In this document: piece by piece, positions 1-8,055 of the stretch | Layout: each line of letters opens with the position of its first letter | Position numbering within the stretch: the first letter of the stretch is position 1 | NCBI GenBank assembly: GCA_035273885.1 | Contig: DATEOR010000106.1 | Coordinates: forward strand, 1 to 16,086 | Reading direction: 5' to 3' | DNA length: 16,086 nt | From: DATEOR01 sp035273885 | GTDB taxonomy: Bacteria > Actinomycetota > Thermoleophilia > Gaiellales > Gaiellaceae | Notes under the pieces: model-generated | What the model was told of the DNA's origin: nothing | Databases searched by the model: none | The model's input: the letters and a program-made list of their open reading frames with translations, nothing else | Translations under genes and position numbers: made by a program

Positions 1-17
1 AGTTCGAGCAAGCCGCT

Positions 18-49
18 GACGGGCCCCCCAACGGGGCCCGTCTCTTTTT
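18..49 (+). terminator. Intrinsic terminator of an upstream gene
   Basis: A perfect 10-bp GC-rich stem (18-27 with 33-42) closes a 5-base loop CCAAC and is followed by a T-rich run at 43-49. This is a textbook rho-independent terminator. A TGA at 17-19, in the frame starting at base 2, could be the stop of the upstream gene, but only five codons are visible and this cannot be verified. Confidence 0.9.
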
Positions 50-70
50 AAGGTTCAGCCTGAAGCTTCT

Positions 71-76
71 GGAGGT
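71..76 (+). promoter_or_regulatory. Shine-Dalgarno site of gatC
   Basis: GGAGGT lies 3 bases before the gatC ATG at 80. It is the clearest ribosome binding site in the window and contrasts with the apparently leaderless genes further along. A TAAGGT at 49-54, next to the terminator tail, could be the -10 box giving a short leader of about 20 bases. That part is weak because no -35 is visible. Confidence 0.6.
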
Positions 77-79
77 CGT

Positions 80-367
80 ATGGCGATCACGAGGGAAGAC
101 GTACTCCACGTAGCGCGGCTCGCGCGCCTCGAGATTCCCGAGGGCGAGGTCGAACGCGTGCGTGAGGAGCTCGGGGCGATCCTCGAGGCGGTGGGCAAGG
201 TGGCCGAGCTCGACCTCTCGGACGTCGAGCCCACGTCGCATCCGCTGGCGGTCGTGAACGTGTGGGCAGAGGACGAGCCGCGGCCCTCTCTCCCTGCTGC
301 GGACGCGCTGGCGAACGCGCCGGACCCGGTGGACGGTGCGTTCCGCGTCCCGGCGGTCGGGTCGTGA
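80..367 (+). CDS. gatC: Asp/Glu-tRNA(Asn/Gln) amidotransferase subunit C
   Basis: GatC is the small subunit of the GatCAB complex, which converts Glu-tRNA(Gln) and/or Asp-tRNA(Asn) to the amidated forms in the cytoplasm. It wraps around GatA and stabilises the GatA-GatB interface. The 95-residue product has the normal family length. It opens with the typical helix ITREDVLHVARLARLEI (residues 3-19), has the central VAELDLSDVEPTSHPL segment (41-56), and ends with the short DPVDGAFRVPAV tail. The ATG at 80 is fixed by GGAGGT just upstream. gatA follows in the same direction after a 100-base structured spacer, so the genes may be co-transcribed, although they are not translationally coupled. The identification is secure. 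Confidence 0.96.
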   Translation: MAITREDVLHVARLARLEIPEGEVERVREELGAILEAVGKVAELDLSDVEPTSHPLAVVNVWAEDEPRPSLPAADALANAPDPVDGAFRVPAVGS

Positions 368-401
368 TTTCGCTTCGCTCTTTCGACTTTGCGCGCGCCG
401 C

Positions 402-419
402 ACGCGCGTTTTTGCGCGT
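402..419 (+). other. Hairpin in the gatC-gatA spacer
   Basis: The 100-base gap between gatC and gatA (368-467) holds a 6-bp stem ACGCGC/GCGCGT (402-407 with 414-419) around a GTTTTT loop. It is flanked by alternating CG runs and by the related bits CGCTTCGCTC and GTGAAAGCG. It lacks a T-tract after the stem, so it is not a normal terminator. It could be an mRNA processing or stability element, or a REP-like repeat. No ORF of its own is supported here. Confidence 0.45.
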
Positions 420-467
420 TAGCGTGAAAGCGGGTGGTGGCGTGGGGTGGCCCCTGGGAATTGCCTC

Positions 468-1877
468 ATGATCGACACGCTTCGCCTTACCGCCGAACAG
501 GCCGCCCGCCTGCTCGAGTCCGGCGAGGTCTCCGGCGACGAGCTTGCCGGTGCCTACGTCGAGGCGATCGGCGAGCGCGACCCCGAGCTCCACGCGTACC
601 TGCACGTCGTCGGGGAGCCCGGAACCGGTGTTCCCATCGCGCTCAAGGACAACATCACCACGCGCGGCGTCCCGACCACCGCGGGCTCTCGGATTCTCGA
701 GGGCTACGTACCCGTCTTCGACTCCACCGTTGCAACGCGCGTGAAGGAAGCTGGACTGCCCCTCATCGGCAAGACCAACCTCGACGAGTTCGCAATGGGC
801 TCGTCCACCGAGAACTCGGCATACGGTCCCTCCAGGAACCCGTGGGACCCCGAGCGCGTTCCCGGCGGCTCCTCCGGCGGCACCGCGGCCGCGGTGGCCG
901 GCGGCCTCGCCCCCTGGGGCCTCGGCTCCGACACGGGCGGGTCGATCAAGCAGCCCGCGTCGCTCTGCGGCCTCGTCGGCCTGCGCCCGACGTACGGCAC
1001 GGTCTCGCGCTACGGCATCGTCGCCTTCGCGTCGAGCCTCGACCAGGTCGGCCCCATCACGAAGACCGTCCGCGACTGCGCGCGCCTCTACGCGACGATC
1101 GCGGGCCGCGACCCGTGCGACTCGACGACGGTCGAGCTGCCCGAGCCGGTTTCCGTTCCGGACGTGGAGGACCTCAAGGGCGTCCGCATCGGCATCCCCA
1201 AGGAGCTGAACGAGGCCGAGGGCATCGAGCCCGGCGTAAGCGAGGCCGTCGCCAAGGCGATCAAGCTCGCCGAGGACCTTGGCGCAGAGGTGGGAGAGTG
1301 CCGCCTCCCGCGCTCCGTCGACTACGGCCTCGCCTGTTACTACCTCGTCGCGCCGGCCGAGGCGAGCTCGAACCTCGCGCGTTACGACGGCGTCCGCTAC
1401 GGCTTTCGCGCCGCCGGCGACGGCGACCTCACTGCGCTTTACTCGCGCACGCGCTGGGAAGGCTTCGGCCCCGAGCCGCGCCGGCGGATCCTCATCGGGA
1501 CGTACGCGCTCTCCGCCGGCTACTACGACGCCTTCTACGGACAGGCGCAGAAAGTGCGCACCGTGATCGCTCAGGAGCACGCGGCCGCGTTTGAGGACTA
1601 CGACCTTCTGCTCAGTCCGACGAGTCCCACGGTGGCCTTCGAGGTCGGAGAGAAGGCGGAGAACCCGCTTGCCATGTACCTCTCCGACCTGCTGACGATC
1701 CCGTCCAACATGGCGGGACTGCCCGGTCTCTCGATCCCGTGCGGCCTCTCCGAAGGCCTGCCCGTGGGCCTTCAGATCCTCGGCCCGCAGTTTTCGGAGA
1801 ACCTGATGTTCCGCGCGGGCCACGCGCTCGAGCAGGCCCTCGCGTTCGACTTCGTTCCGGAGCGGCTCCGTGCCTGA
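468..1877 (+). CDS. gatA: Asp/Glu-tRNA(Asn/Gln) amidotransferase subunit A
   Basis: GatA is the amidase-signature subunit that hydrolyses glutamine to supply ammonia to GatB. The 469-residue product has the usual length. The Ser-cisSer-Lys triad can be placed: Lys60 in ALKDN, the cis-Ser135 in GGSSGG, and nucleophile Ser159 in SDTGGSIKQP, with the 24-residue Ser-Ser spacing expected for the family. The glycine-rich amidase signature spans roughly residues 130-162. The ATG at 468 is chosen because MIDTLRLTAEQ matches where GatA proteins normally begin. An in-frame GTG at 447 would add seven residues, and neither start has a strong Shine-Dalgarno. The gene's end overlaps gatB by 8 bases, implying translational coupling. 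Confidence 0.97.
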   Translation: MIDTLRLTAEQAARLLESGEVSGDELAGAYVEAIGERDPELHAYLHVVGEPGTGVPIALKDNITTRGVPTTAGSRILEGYVPVFDSTVATRVKEAGLPLIGKTNLDEFAMGSSTENSAYGPSRNPWDPERVPGGSSGGTAAAVAGGLAPWGLGSDTGGSIKQPASLCGLVGLRPTYGTVSRYGIVAFASSLDQVGPITKTVRDCARLYATIAGRDPCDSTTVELPEPVSVPDVEDLKGVRIGIPKELNEAEGIEPGVSEAVAKAIKLAEDLGAEVGECRLPRSVDYGLACYYLVAPAEASSNLARYDGVRYGFRAAGDGDLTALYSRTRWEGFGPEPRRRILIGTYALSAGYYDAFYGQAQKVRTVIAQEHAAAFEDYDLLLSPTSPTVAFEVGEKAENPLAMYLSDLLTIPSNMAGLPGLSIPCGLSEGLPVGLQILGPQFSENLMFRAGHALEQALAFDFVPERLRA

Positions 1878-3273
1878 GTGGGAACCGGTCATCGGTCTCG
1901 AGATCCACGTCCAGCTGAAGACGCGGACGAAGATGTTTTGCCGCTGCGAGAACGTCTGGGGCGATTCCGAGAACACGCGCACGTGCCCGGTCTGCCTTGC
2001 GCACCCCGGCGCGCTGCCGGTCCCGAACAGGAAGGCGATCGAGTGGACGGTGAAGCTCGGCGTCGCGCTCGGCTGCGAGATCGCGTCGCACGCGCTCTTC
2101 CACCGCAAGAACTACTTCTATCCCGACCTTCCGAAGGGGTACCAGATCTCCCAGTACGACATCCCGCTCTGCTCGGGCGGGAAATTCGTCGTGCCGGGCC
2201 CGGACGGCGACCGCGAGATCGGAATCGTGCGCGCGCACCTCGAAGAGGACGCGGCGAAGACCATTCACGTCGGCGGAAGCGGCGGCCGCATCGCCGGCGC
2301 CGAGTACTCCCTGGTGGACTTCAACCGCGGCGGCACGCCTCTCGTCGAGATCGTCTCGGAGCCGGATGTGCACTCGGCCGACGAGGCGCGGCGCTTCTTA
2401 CAACTCCTGCGTCAGACCGTCGTCGAGCTCGGCATTTCCGACGCCGAGATGGAGAAAGGCTCGCTGCGCTGCGACGCCAACGTCTCCGTGCGGCAGGCGG
2501 GCGAGACCGGCTTTCTTACGAAGACCGAGCTCAAGAACATGAACTCCTTCAAGTTCGTCGCGGACGGCATCGAGGCCGAGGTCCGCCGCCAGGTCGAGAT
2601 CTACGAGACCGGAGGAGAGGTCGAGCAGGAGACGCTGCACTTCGACCCGGCGAGCGGGACGATCGCTCCGCTGCGCTCCAAGGAGGAGGCGCACGACTAC
2701 CGCTACTTCCCGGAGCCCGACCTCGTCCCGGTCGAGCCGCCGGTCGAGATGATCGCGGCGGCGATCGACGACATCGGCGAGCTGCCGGCCGCGCGCATCC
2801 GCCGGCTCGAGGCCGAGATCGGATTCGACCTTGCGGAGGGGCTCGTCTCGAGCGGTCGAGACGGCCTCTACGAGCGGGTCTCGGGCGACCGGCGCGCCGT
2901 TGCAAACGTCGTGATGAATCAGCTCGCGGCAACCGGCGTCGACCCGGAGGCCGTGAACGGTACCGAGCTCGGCAAGCTGATCGCCGAGCGCGATCGCATC
3001 CCGCGTGTGGCCTTCACGGAGGCACTCGAGCGCAGCGGCGACCCGGGCTTCTCGGCCGACGATTACCTCGGCGAGACGGCGATCTCCGACGCCTCCGAGC
3101 TCGATCCCGTGATCGACAAGGTGCTCGCTGAGAACCAGGCGCAGGTCGAGACCTTCAAGGCCGGCAAGGAGGGCGTGCTCGGCTTCCTCGTCGGCCAGGT
3201 GATGAAGGAAACCGGCGGCAAGGCCGATGCCCGGGTCGTGAACGAGCGCCTGCGCGAGAAGATCTCCTCGTGA
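1870..3273 (+). CDS. gatB: Asp/Glu-tRNA(Asn/Gln) amidotransferase subunit B
   Basis: GatB carries the kinase/amidotransferase site that phosphorylates the misacylated aminoacyl-tRNA and transfers ammonia delivered by GatA. The product has 467 residues. The N-terminal cradle domain starts with EPVIGLEIHVQL, and cysteines 24, 26, 39 and 42 (FCRC and CPVC) are the expected zinc-binding set. FHRKNYFYPDLPKGYQISQY (residues 78-97) is the signature loop. The C-terminal third is the YqeY-like tail that contacts tRNA and ends ARVVNERLREKISS. The GTG start lies inside the end of gatA, and the stop shares GTGA with the next gene. This leaves a three-gene coupled block gatA-gatB-flavin protein. The identification is secure. 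Confidence 0.97.
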   Translation: MPEWEPVIGLEIHVQLKTRTKMFCRCENVWGDSENTRTCPVCLAHPGALPVPNRKAIEWTVKLGVALGCEIASHALFHRKNYFYPDLPKGYQISQYDIPLCSGGKFVVPGPDGDREIGIVRAHLEEDAAKTIHVGGSGGRIAGAEYSLVDFNRGGTPLVEIVSEPDVHSADEARRFLQLLRQTVVELGISDAEMEKGSLRCDANVSVRQAGETGFLTKTELKNMNSFKFVADGIEAEVRRQVEIYETGGEVEQETLHFDPASGTIAPLRSKEEAHDYRYFPEPDLVPVEPPVEMIAAAIDDIGELPAARIRRLEAEIGFDLAEGLVSSGRDGLYERVSGDRRAVANVVMNQLAATGVDPEAVNGTELGKLIAERDRIPRVAFTEALERSGDPGFSADDYLGETAISDASELDPVIDKVLAENQAQVETFKAGKEGVLGFLVGQVMKETGGKADARVVNERLREKISS

Positions 3274-3758
3274 GCTCACCCGAGGCGAGCCGGCCCCGCT
3301 TTCACAAGAGCTACGGGATCTGGGCGGCCGACGAGGGCGCGGGCCTGCTCGAATGGGCCTGGGCGGCCGAACGGCTCGAGCGCGCACACAACTACTGGGT
3401 TTCGAGCGCGTCGGGCTCCGGGCGTCCCCATGCCGCGCCGATCTGGGGCCTCTGGCTGGACGGCGCGTTCTACTTCTCGACGGCGCGCGGCTCGCGCAAA
3501 GGAATGAACCTCGCCGAGAACCCGGTCGCCGTCGTGCATCTGGAGAGCGGTGACGAGGTCGTGATCGTGGAGGGCCCCGTGCAGGAAGTGTCGGCCCGCA
3601 AGGAGCTCGACCGGCTCGCCTTGGCTTACGGCGAGAAGTACACGCTGGAGATCACGTTCGAGGATCCCGGTTCCGTCGTCTACGCGCTTCGGCCCGAGCG
3701 CGCCTTCGCGTGGCGCGAGCAGGACTACCCGGAGAGCGCCACGCGCTTCACCTTCTAA
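3270..3758 (+). CDS. Pyridoxamine 5'-phosphate oxidase-family flavin/F420-binding protein
   Basis: This 162-residue protein belongs to the split-barrel superfamily of pyridoxamine phosphate oxidase-like proteins, which bind FMN or deazaflavin F420. Visible support is the strand pattern from about residue 37 to 107: AHNYWVSSASGSGRPHAAPI, then WLDGAFYFSTARGSRKGMNL and NPVAVVHLESGDEVVIVEG, with the turn and basic residues (R74, K77) typical of cofactor phosphate binding. Actinobacterial members often use F420H2, but the cofactor and substrate cannot be read from this sequence. The GTG start sits in a GTGA overlap with gatB, so it is co-translated with the gat genes. No functional link to tRNA amidation is known to me, and this may be simple operon membership. 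The family call is good and the exact function is unknown. Confidence 0.82.
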   Translation: MSSPEASRPRFHKSYGIWAADEGAGLLEWAWAAERLERAHNYWVSSASGSGRPHAAPIWGLWLDGAFYFSTARGSRKGMNLAENPVAVVHLESGDEVVIVEGPVQEVSARKELDRLALAYGEKYTLEITFEDPGSVVYALRPERAFAWREQDYPESATRFTF

Positions 3759-3808
3759 CACCCCGTTCGAGTCTCCGCTTCCTTCGTCTGCGGGCCGATA
3801 CCGGCTGC

Positions 3809-4672
3809 GTGGGCCGCTTTGCCTCCGCATTCGCGTTTCTCGCGATGCTCGCCGTCGTCCTGGTTTCGGCCGGCTGCGGCCAGCGCTTCGACGAGCTGGG
3901 TGGCGGCTCTCCCCCGGGGCAGGCGGCGTTCGCCGCGGATGCGCTGACCGCACTCGAGAAAGCCGGTAGCGCGCACGTGGTCGTCGACGCAGATGGAGGC
4001 TCGATCTCCGGCACCGACGCCCAGCTCAGAGTCCACTTCGAGGGCGACATCTCGAGGACGGCGCTCGTAGGGGATGTGCAGTTCACGTTCCCGGGCGGGA
4101 CGCTCAGCGCGCGGGTCCTCGCGGATGAGCACGATCTCTACGTTCGCTTCATGGGCGCCTGGTACCACGCTGACGAAGGCGTGGACGATGCGTTCGACGA
4201 GGCTGCCAAGAAGGACAGCGAACTACTCGCTCAGCTGACGAGCCCTGCGGGCCTCGGCACGCTCTTCACGAAGTTCTTCGAAGGTGAGATCGGGCAAGGC
4301 CCGGCCATCGGCGGCGCCCCCACGTGGGAGTTCGACGGCCGTGTCCGGGCGGGCGCCTTCGCAGATCTCGTCGAGAAGGACGCCCGCATCGAGCTGTCGG
4401 CGAACGACCGGGCGCTCTTCGACAAGGTCGCCGCCACTAGCCATGTCGTCGTGGACGTGGGGCAGGAGGACGCGCTCCCGCGGAAGATCGAGCTGACTCT
4501 CGATCCGCCGAAGGATCTGCATTTCGACTCCGAGGAGATCGAGTCATCGGACGGCGCCTTCTCGGTCAGCGTCGAGCTCTCCGACTTCGGCGAGGATGTC
4601 TCCTTCAGCTCTCCGAGGGACGCGAAGCCGCTCGACGAGCTGTTCGGTCAGCTCTTCGGCGTGATGGGCTGA
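3809..4672 (+). CDS. Predicted LppX/LolA-like lipoprotein
   Basis: A 287-residue secreted lipoprotein, judged from sequence form. A short hydrophobic signal (residues 4-19) ends in VSAGC, a permissible lipobox with Cys23 as the lipidation site. The mature part alternates short charged and hydrophobic strands (HVVVDADGGSISG, QLRVHFEGDISRTALVGDVQF, LYVRFMGAWYHAD, SFSVSVELSDFGE-like pattern at the end). This resembles the single-sheet LppX/LprG/LolA fold that shuttles lipids or glycolipids, but that link is inference. The GTG at 3809 is preferred because it places the signal peptide at the N-terminus; an ATG at 3845 would leave too short a signal. GATACC at 3797-3802, six bases before the GTG, is a weak leaderless -10 candidate. 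The coding end overlaps the converging membrane-protein gene by 68 bases. Confidence 0.72.
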   Translation: MGRFASAFAFLAMLAVVLVSAGCGQRFDELGGGSPPGQAAFAADALTALEKAGSAHVVVDADGGSISGTDAQLRVHFEGDISRTALVGDVQFTFPGGTLSARVLADEHDLYVRFMGAWYHADEGVDDAFDEAAKKDSELLAQLTSPAGLGTLFTKFFEGEIGQGPAIGGAPTWEFDGRVRAGAFADLVEKDARIELSANDRALFDKVAATSHVVVDVGQEDALPRKIELTLDPPKDLHFDSEEIESSDGAFSVSVELSDFGEDVSFSSPRDAKPLDELFGQLFGVMG

Positions 4673-5300
4673 GCAAGACCCGCTCGCCGCTCGAGTAGAG
4701 AAAGCCTCCGTACAGAAGAAGGGCGGCTGCGGCGATGAACCCCGCGGTCGGCGCCGCTCCGAGCCCGGCGACGGCGCTGCCTGCTGCAGCCACCGCCACC
4801 CCGGCCAGGATGAGGCCGTTGCCGACGGGCCGCCGGCGAATCGTCGAGAGCGCGATCACGACGACGGCCAGCGTCCCGAGCGAGTTGCCGAGAATCGCGA
4901 CGAGACGGGCGGGCCAGAAGTCCAGGTGGTCCTGCGCCTCGGGGATCGAAGTGCCGGTGACGGGAGCGGTCAAGGGCACGGCGAGCGCGATCCCCACCGC
5001 GAGCCCCGCGTAGAGAAAGCCGATCGGCGCCGCCCAGCGTCGGCCGGACAGGAGCAGCGAGCCGACGCCGAGGAGCGGCGCGGTGAGGAGGCCGCCGCAG
5101 AGGTAGTAGACGCGGAAGGAGCGGTCGTCCCAGCCGGCCGCGGCCCCCCATGCGAGCGCGGCCGACGCCACCGCGTATGCGAGCAGCGATGCCGACCACG
5201 CCGCCAGCTGGGGCGCCCGTCTCGTGCGCCAGCGGCCGAGGAGATCTCCGGCGAGCCGAAGCGCGAGGAGCGCGGCCGCGAATGCAAGCAGTGCTTCCAT
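4605..5300 (-). CDS. Unknown seven-helix integral membrane protein
   Basis: I do not recognise a named family. The 231-residue product is almost entirely membrane-embedded, with about seven hydrophobic segments at roughly 2-20, 32-57, 65-88, 91-114, 133-156, 160-182 and 186-206, ending in a basic tail rich in Arg and Ser. Polar loops include GWDDRSFRVYYL and TSIPEAQDHLDFWPAR. It is accepted as real because the membrane pattern is coherent and it is the only plausible reading of this 650-base stretch. The start is uncertain: ATG at 5300 puts the first helix at the N-terminus, and an ATG at 5318 would add six residues. It is divergent from the aminotransferase gene and convergent with the lipoprotein gene, overlapping that gene's last 68 bases. 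The longer open frame to 5420 runs into the aminotransferase and is rejected. Confidence 0.75.
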   Translation of the reverse strand: MEALLAFAAALLALRLAGDLLGRWRTRRAPQLAAWSASLLAYAVASAALAWGAAAGWDDRSFRVYYLCGGLLTAPLLGVGSLLLSGRRWAAPIGFLYAGLAVGIALAVPLTAPVTGTSIPEAQDHLDFWPARLVAILGNSLGTLAVVVIALSTIRRRPVGNGLILAGVAVAAAGSAVAGLGAAPTAGFIAAAALLLYGGFLYSSGERVLLSPSRRRADRTARRAASRPSES

Positions 5301-5309
5301 GCCGTGAGT

Positions 5310-5315
5310 TAGTCT
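5310..5315 (+). promoter_or_regulatory. -10 box for the class V aminotransferase operon
   Basis: TAGTCT (TANNNT) ends 8 bases before the ATG at 5324, so transcription would begin at about the A of the start codon. No Shine-Dalgarno exists in the intervening CATTGAAG. No convincing -35 is seen, which is common in GC-rich actinobacteria. Confidence 0.5.
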
Positions 5316-5323
5316 CATTGAAG

Positions 5324-6478
5324 ATGCCCGAGAAGCGCTACCTGGTGACGCCCGGACCGACGCCGGTGCCTCCGGAGGTGCTCGCGGCGACGGCGGCGCC
5401 GATGATCCACCACCGCTCACCGGACTTCCGAGGCACCCTCGAGCGCGTGACCGAGCGGCTGCAGCAGGTCTTTCGCACGGAGAACGACATCGTCCACCTG
5501 ACCTCGGCGGGCACGGGGGCGATGGAGTCGGTCTTCCAGAACCTCGTCTCGCCCGGCGATCCGGTGCTCGTGGTCTCGCACGGCTTCTTCGGGGAGCGCT
5601 TCGCCGCGCAGGCAGAGGTTTACGGCTGCACGCTCACGCATCTTCGCTACGCCTGGGGCGAATCCCCGAATCCCGACGAGGTCGGGGCGCGGCTCGAGGA
5701 GATTGGCGGCGCGAAGATCGTCTTCCTGACGCACTCGGACACGTCGACAGGTGTCGTCTCCGACGTTCAGGCGCTTGCGGAGCGGATTTCCGGCTCCGAT
5801 GCGCTCGTCGTCGTGGACGCGATCTCGAGCCTCGCGGCCGTTCCGCTCGAGACCGATGCCTGGGGGCTCGACGTCGTCATCACGAGCTCGCACAAGGCCC
5901 TGATGAGCCCGCCCGGCCTCGCCTTCGTCTCGGTCTCCGAAGCCGCCTTCGAGGCTTCGCGCTCCGCGACCTCGCCGCGCTACTACTTCGACTGGGAGCG
6001 CGCCCGCGCCGCCCAGGAAAAGGGGGAGAACCCGTTCTCGCCCGCGATCTCGCTCTTCCTCGGCGTCGACGTCGCGCTCGGGATGATCCTGGAGGAGGGC
6101 CTGGAGTCCGCCTACGAGCGCCACGTCCGTCTCGGACGCGCGGCGCGCGCCGGCGTCAAGGCGATGGGCCTCGAGCTCTTCTCGCCGGACGAAGACCGCT
6201 CCGCCGTCGTCACCGCGATCAAGATGCCCGAGGGAATCGACGGCGGCTCGATCGTCCTCTCGATGCGCGAGCGCTCCGGAGTGACGATCATCGGCGGGCA
6301 GGGTGAGCTCCGCGGGAAGATTGTCCGCTTCGGCCACATCGGCTACATCGACGTCTTCGACGTGACGACGGCACTGACGGCGCTCGAGCTCGCGTTGGTC
6401 GAGACCGGCGCCGACATCGAGCGCAGCGTCGCCGTGACCGCCGCGCACGAGGCCTACGCCGAGCCCGTTTCCGTGTGA
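5324..6478 (+). CDS. Class V aminotransferase (serine/alanine-glyoxylate type), possible phosphoserine transaminase
   Basis: A PLP-dependent fold-type I enzyme of 384 residues in the serine-pyruvate/alanine-glyoxylate aminotransferase group. It begins RYLVTPGPTPVPPEV and has the MIHHRSPDF block (27-35), the phosphate-binding SAGTGAMES (61-69), cofactor Asp165 in VVVDAISSL, and Schiff-base Lys191 in ITSSHKALMSPPG. Near the C-terminus RFGHIGYIDVFD is the substrate-side motif typical of this family. It shares a 4-base GTGA overlap with serA, so it most likely performs the phosphohydroxypyruvate to phosphoserine step, or makes serine/glycine from related oxoacids. That specificity is inferred from the operon, because the protein is not of the classical SerC length or sequence. 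The ATG at 5324 is supported by the family N-terminus. Confidence 0.88.
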   Translation: MPEKRYLVTPGPTPVPPEVLAATAAPMIHHRSPDFRGTLERVTERLQQVFRTENDIVHLTSAGTGAMESVFQNLVSPGDPVLVVSHGFFGERFAAQAEVYGCTLTHLRYAWGESPNPDEVGARLEEIGGAKIVFLTHSDTSTGVVSDVQALAERISGSDALVVVDAISSLAAVPLETDAWGLDVVITSSHKALMSPPGLAFVSVSEAAFEASRSATSPRYYFDWERARAAQEKGENPFSPAISLFLGVDVALGMILEEGLESAYERHVRLGRAARAGVKAMGLELFSPDEDRSAVVTAIKMPEGIDGGSIVLSMRERSGVTIIGGQGELRGKIVRFGHIGYIDVFDVTTALTALELALVETGADIERSVAVTAAHEAYAEPVSV

Positions 6479-8055
6479 GGGTCCTGGTCCGGGAGCCGAT
6501 CGCCGAGGCGGGGATCGACCTCCTGCGCGAGCGCTTCGACGTCGACGTCGACTCGGACGGCGACCTTGCCGCGCGGATCGGCGACTACGACGCGATCATC
6601 ATCCGCAGCGGGACGCACCTCGACGCCGGGCTGATCGACAAGGCGACGAACCTCAAGGTGATCGGGCGCGCCGGCGTCGGGATCGACAATGTCGACGTCG
6701 ACGCGGCCTCGCGCCGGGGGATCGTCGTCGCGAACGCGCCCGAGTCGACCATCGTCTCGGCTGCGGAGCACACGCTCGGCCTGCTGCTCGGGCTCTCCCG
6801 CTCGATCCCCCAGGCGCACGCAGCGCTGAAGGAAGGGCGCTGGGACCGCTCGCGCTTCGCTGGCCACGAGCTCGCGGGGAAGACGCTCGGCCTCGTCGGC
6901 TTCGGCCGTATCGGGCGGCAGGTGGCGCGCCTGGCGCGCGGCCTGGACATGCGCGTGCTCGCCTTCGATCCGTACGTGAGTCCGGAGCGGTTCGCCGAGC
7001 TCGGGGTCGAGCGCATGGAGACGCTGCCCGAGCTGCTGGCCGCCTCCGACTTCGCCTCGCTCCACCTGACGCTAACCGAGGACACGCAGCGGCTGGTGGG
7101 GCGCGAGGAGCTCGAGGCCGCGAAGGACGGAATCAAGTTGGTCAACGCCGCGCGGGGGGAGCTCGTCGACGAAGAGGCGCTCGTCGACGCGCTCCGTTCC
7201 GGCAAGGTTGCGGGGGCCGCGCTCGACGTCTTCATCGAGGAGCCGTACTCAGGGCCGCTTCTCGAGCTGGACAACGTGGTCGTCACGCCGCATCTGGCCG
7301 CGTCCACCGAGGAGGCTCAGGACCGCGCGGGAGTGATCGTGGCCGAGCAGGTGGCCGCCGCGCTCGAAGGGCGCGTGGTCACGAACGCGATCAACATTCC
7401 GGCCGTGGCCGCCGACGAGGTCGGATTCCTGGGCCCGTTCCTGCCGCTCGCGGCGAAGCTCGGCGCCCTCGCAGTGGAGCTCGCCGACTCGAGCCCGGCG
7501 CGGCTCGACTTCGCCTACCTCGGTGAGCTTGCCGAGCACGACACGCGGCTTCTCACCGTCGCGGCGCTCAACGGCGCCTTCCAGGGCCGGGTCGAGCAGG
7601 CCGTGAACTATGTGAACGCGCCCCTCTTGGCCGCCGAGCGGGGGATCGAGGTGACGGAGGAGCGCCGCCGCGCCTCCCGCGACTTCACGAGCCTGGTGCG
7701 CGTGACCGCGGTCGCCGGCGAGCAGGAGGTCGTCGTCGCCGGGACCCCGCGAGGGCGGGAGGCAGAGCCTCGGCTCGTGCGTGCGCTCGGCTACGAGATC
7801 GAGATCGACCTCGCCCCGTACATGCTCTTCGCGGTGAACGACGACCAGCCCGGCCGCATCGGCCGGCTGGGCACGCTGCTCGGAGAGGCGCACGTGAACA
7901 TCGCCAACATGGCGGTCTCACGGCGGTCACGCAGCGCGAAGGGCGCGCTGATGGCGCTCACGCTCGACTGCGTCCCTCAGCCCGAGGTGCTCGAGAGCGT
8001 CGAGGCCGAGCCCGGCTTCACCGACGTGCGCTTCATCGACCTCTCCAAAGCATGA
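6475..8055 (+). CDS. serA: D-3-phosphoglycerate dehydrogenase
   Basis: The first enzyme of serine biosynthesis, oxidising 3-phosphoglycerate to 3-phosphohydroxypyruvate with NAD. At 526 residues it is the long, allosteric actinobacterial type. The catalytic domain includes the Rossmann motif VGFGRIG (141-147) with NAD-selecting Asp165 in LAFDPY, and the catalytic set Arg227 (NAARGE), Glu256 (EEP) and His273 (TPHLAAST). An intervening ASB domain covers about 315-440, and a C-terminal ACT domain (about 452-526, DQPGRIGRLGTLLGEAHVNI) is expected to sense serine. The GTG start is coupled to the upstream aminotransferase by a GTGA overlap, and the stop overlaps the next gene by ATGA. The pairing of serA with a transaminase supports a serine operon. 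Confidence 0.97.
   Translation: MRVLVREPIAEAGIDLLRERFDVDVDSDGDLAARIGDYDAIIIRSGTHLDAGLIDKATNLKVIGRAGVGIDNVDVDAASRRGIVVANAPESTIVSAAEHTLGLLLGLSRSIPQAHAALKEGRWDRSRFAGHELAGKTLGLVGFGRIGRQVARLARGLDMRVLAFDPYVSPERFAELGVERMETLPELLAASDFASLHLTLTEDTQRLVGREELEAAKDGIKLVNAARGELVDEEALVDALRSGKVAGAALDVFIEEPYSGPLLELDNVVVTPHLAASTEEAQDRAGVIVAEQVAAALEGRVVTNAINIPAVAADEVGFLGPFLPLAAKLGALAVELADSSPARLDFAYLGELAEHDTRLLTVAALNGAFQGRVEQAVNYVNAPLLAAERGIEVTEERRRASRDFTSLVRVTAVAGEQEVVVAGTPRGREAEPRLVRALGYEIEIDLAPYMLFAVNDDQPGRIGRLGTLLGEAHVNIANMAVSRRSRSAKGALMALTLDCVPQPEVLESVEAEPGFTDVRFIDLSKA

Noticed and set aside
1..19. 3' end of an upstream coding gene ending at TGA 17-19
   Set aside because: Only five codons are in the window, so the frame cannot be verified.
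87..2108. 673-residue minus-strand open frame opposite gatC, gatA and the start of gatB
   Set aside because: It is low-complexity, rich in Arg, Ala and Gly, and antisense to three firmly identified genes; long antisense frames are expected at this GC content.
5417..6448. 343-residue minus-strand open frame opposite the class V aminotransferase
   Set aside because: It is a shadow of the transaminase, rich in charged residues and without any recognisable motif.
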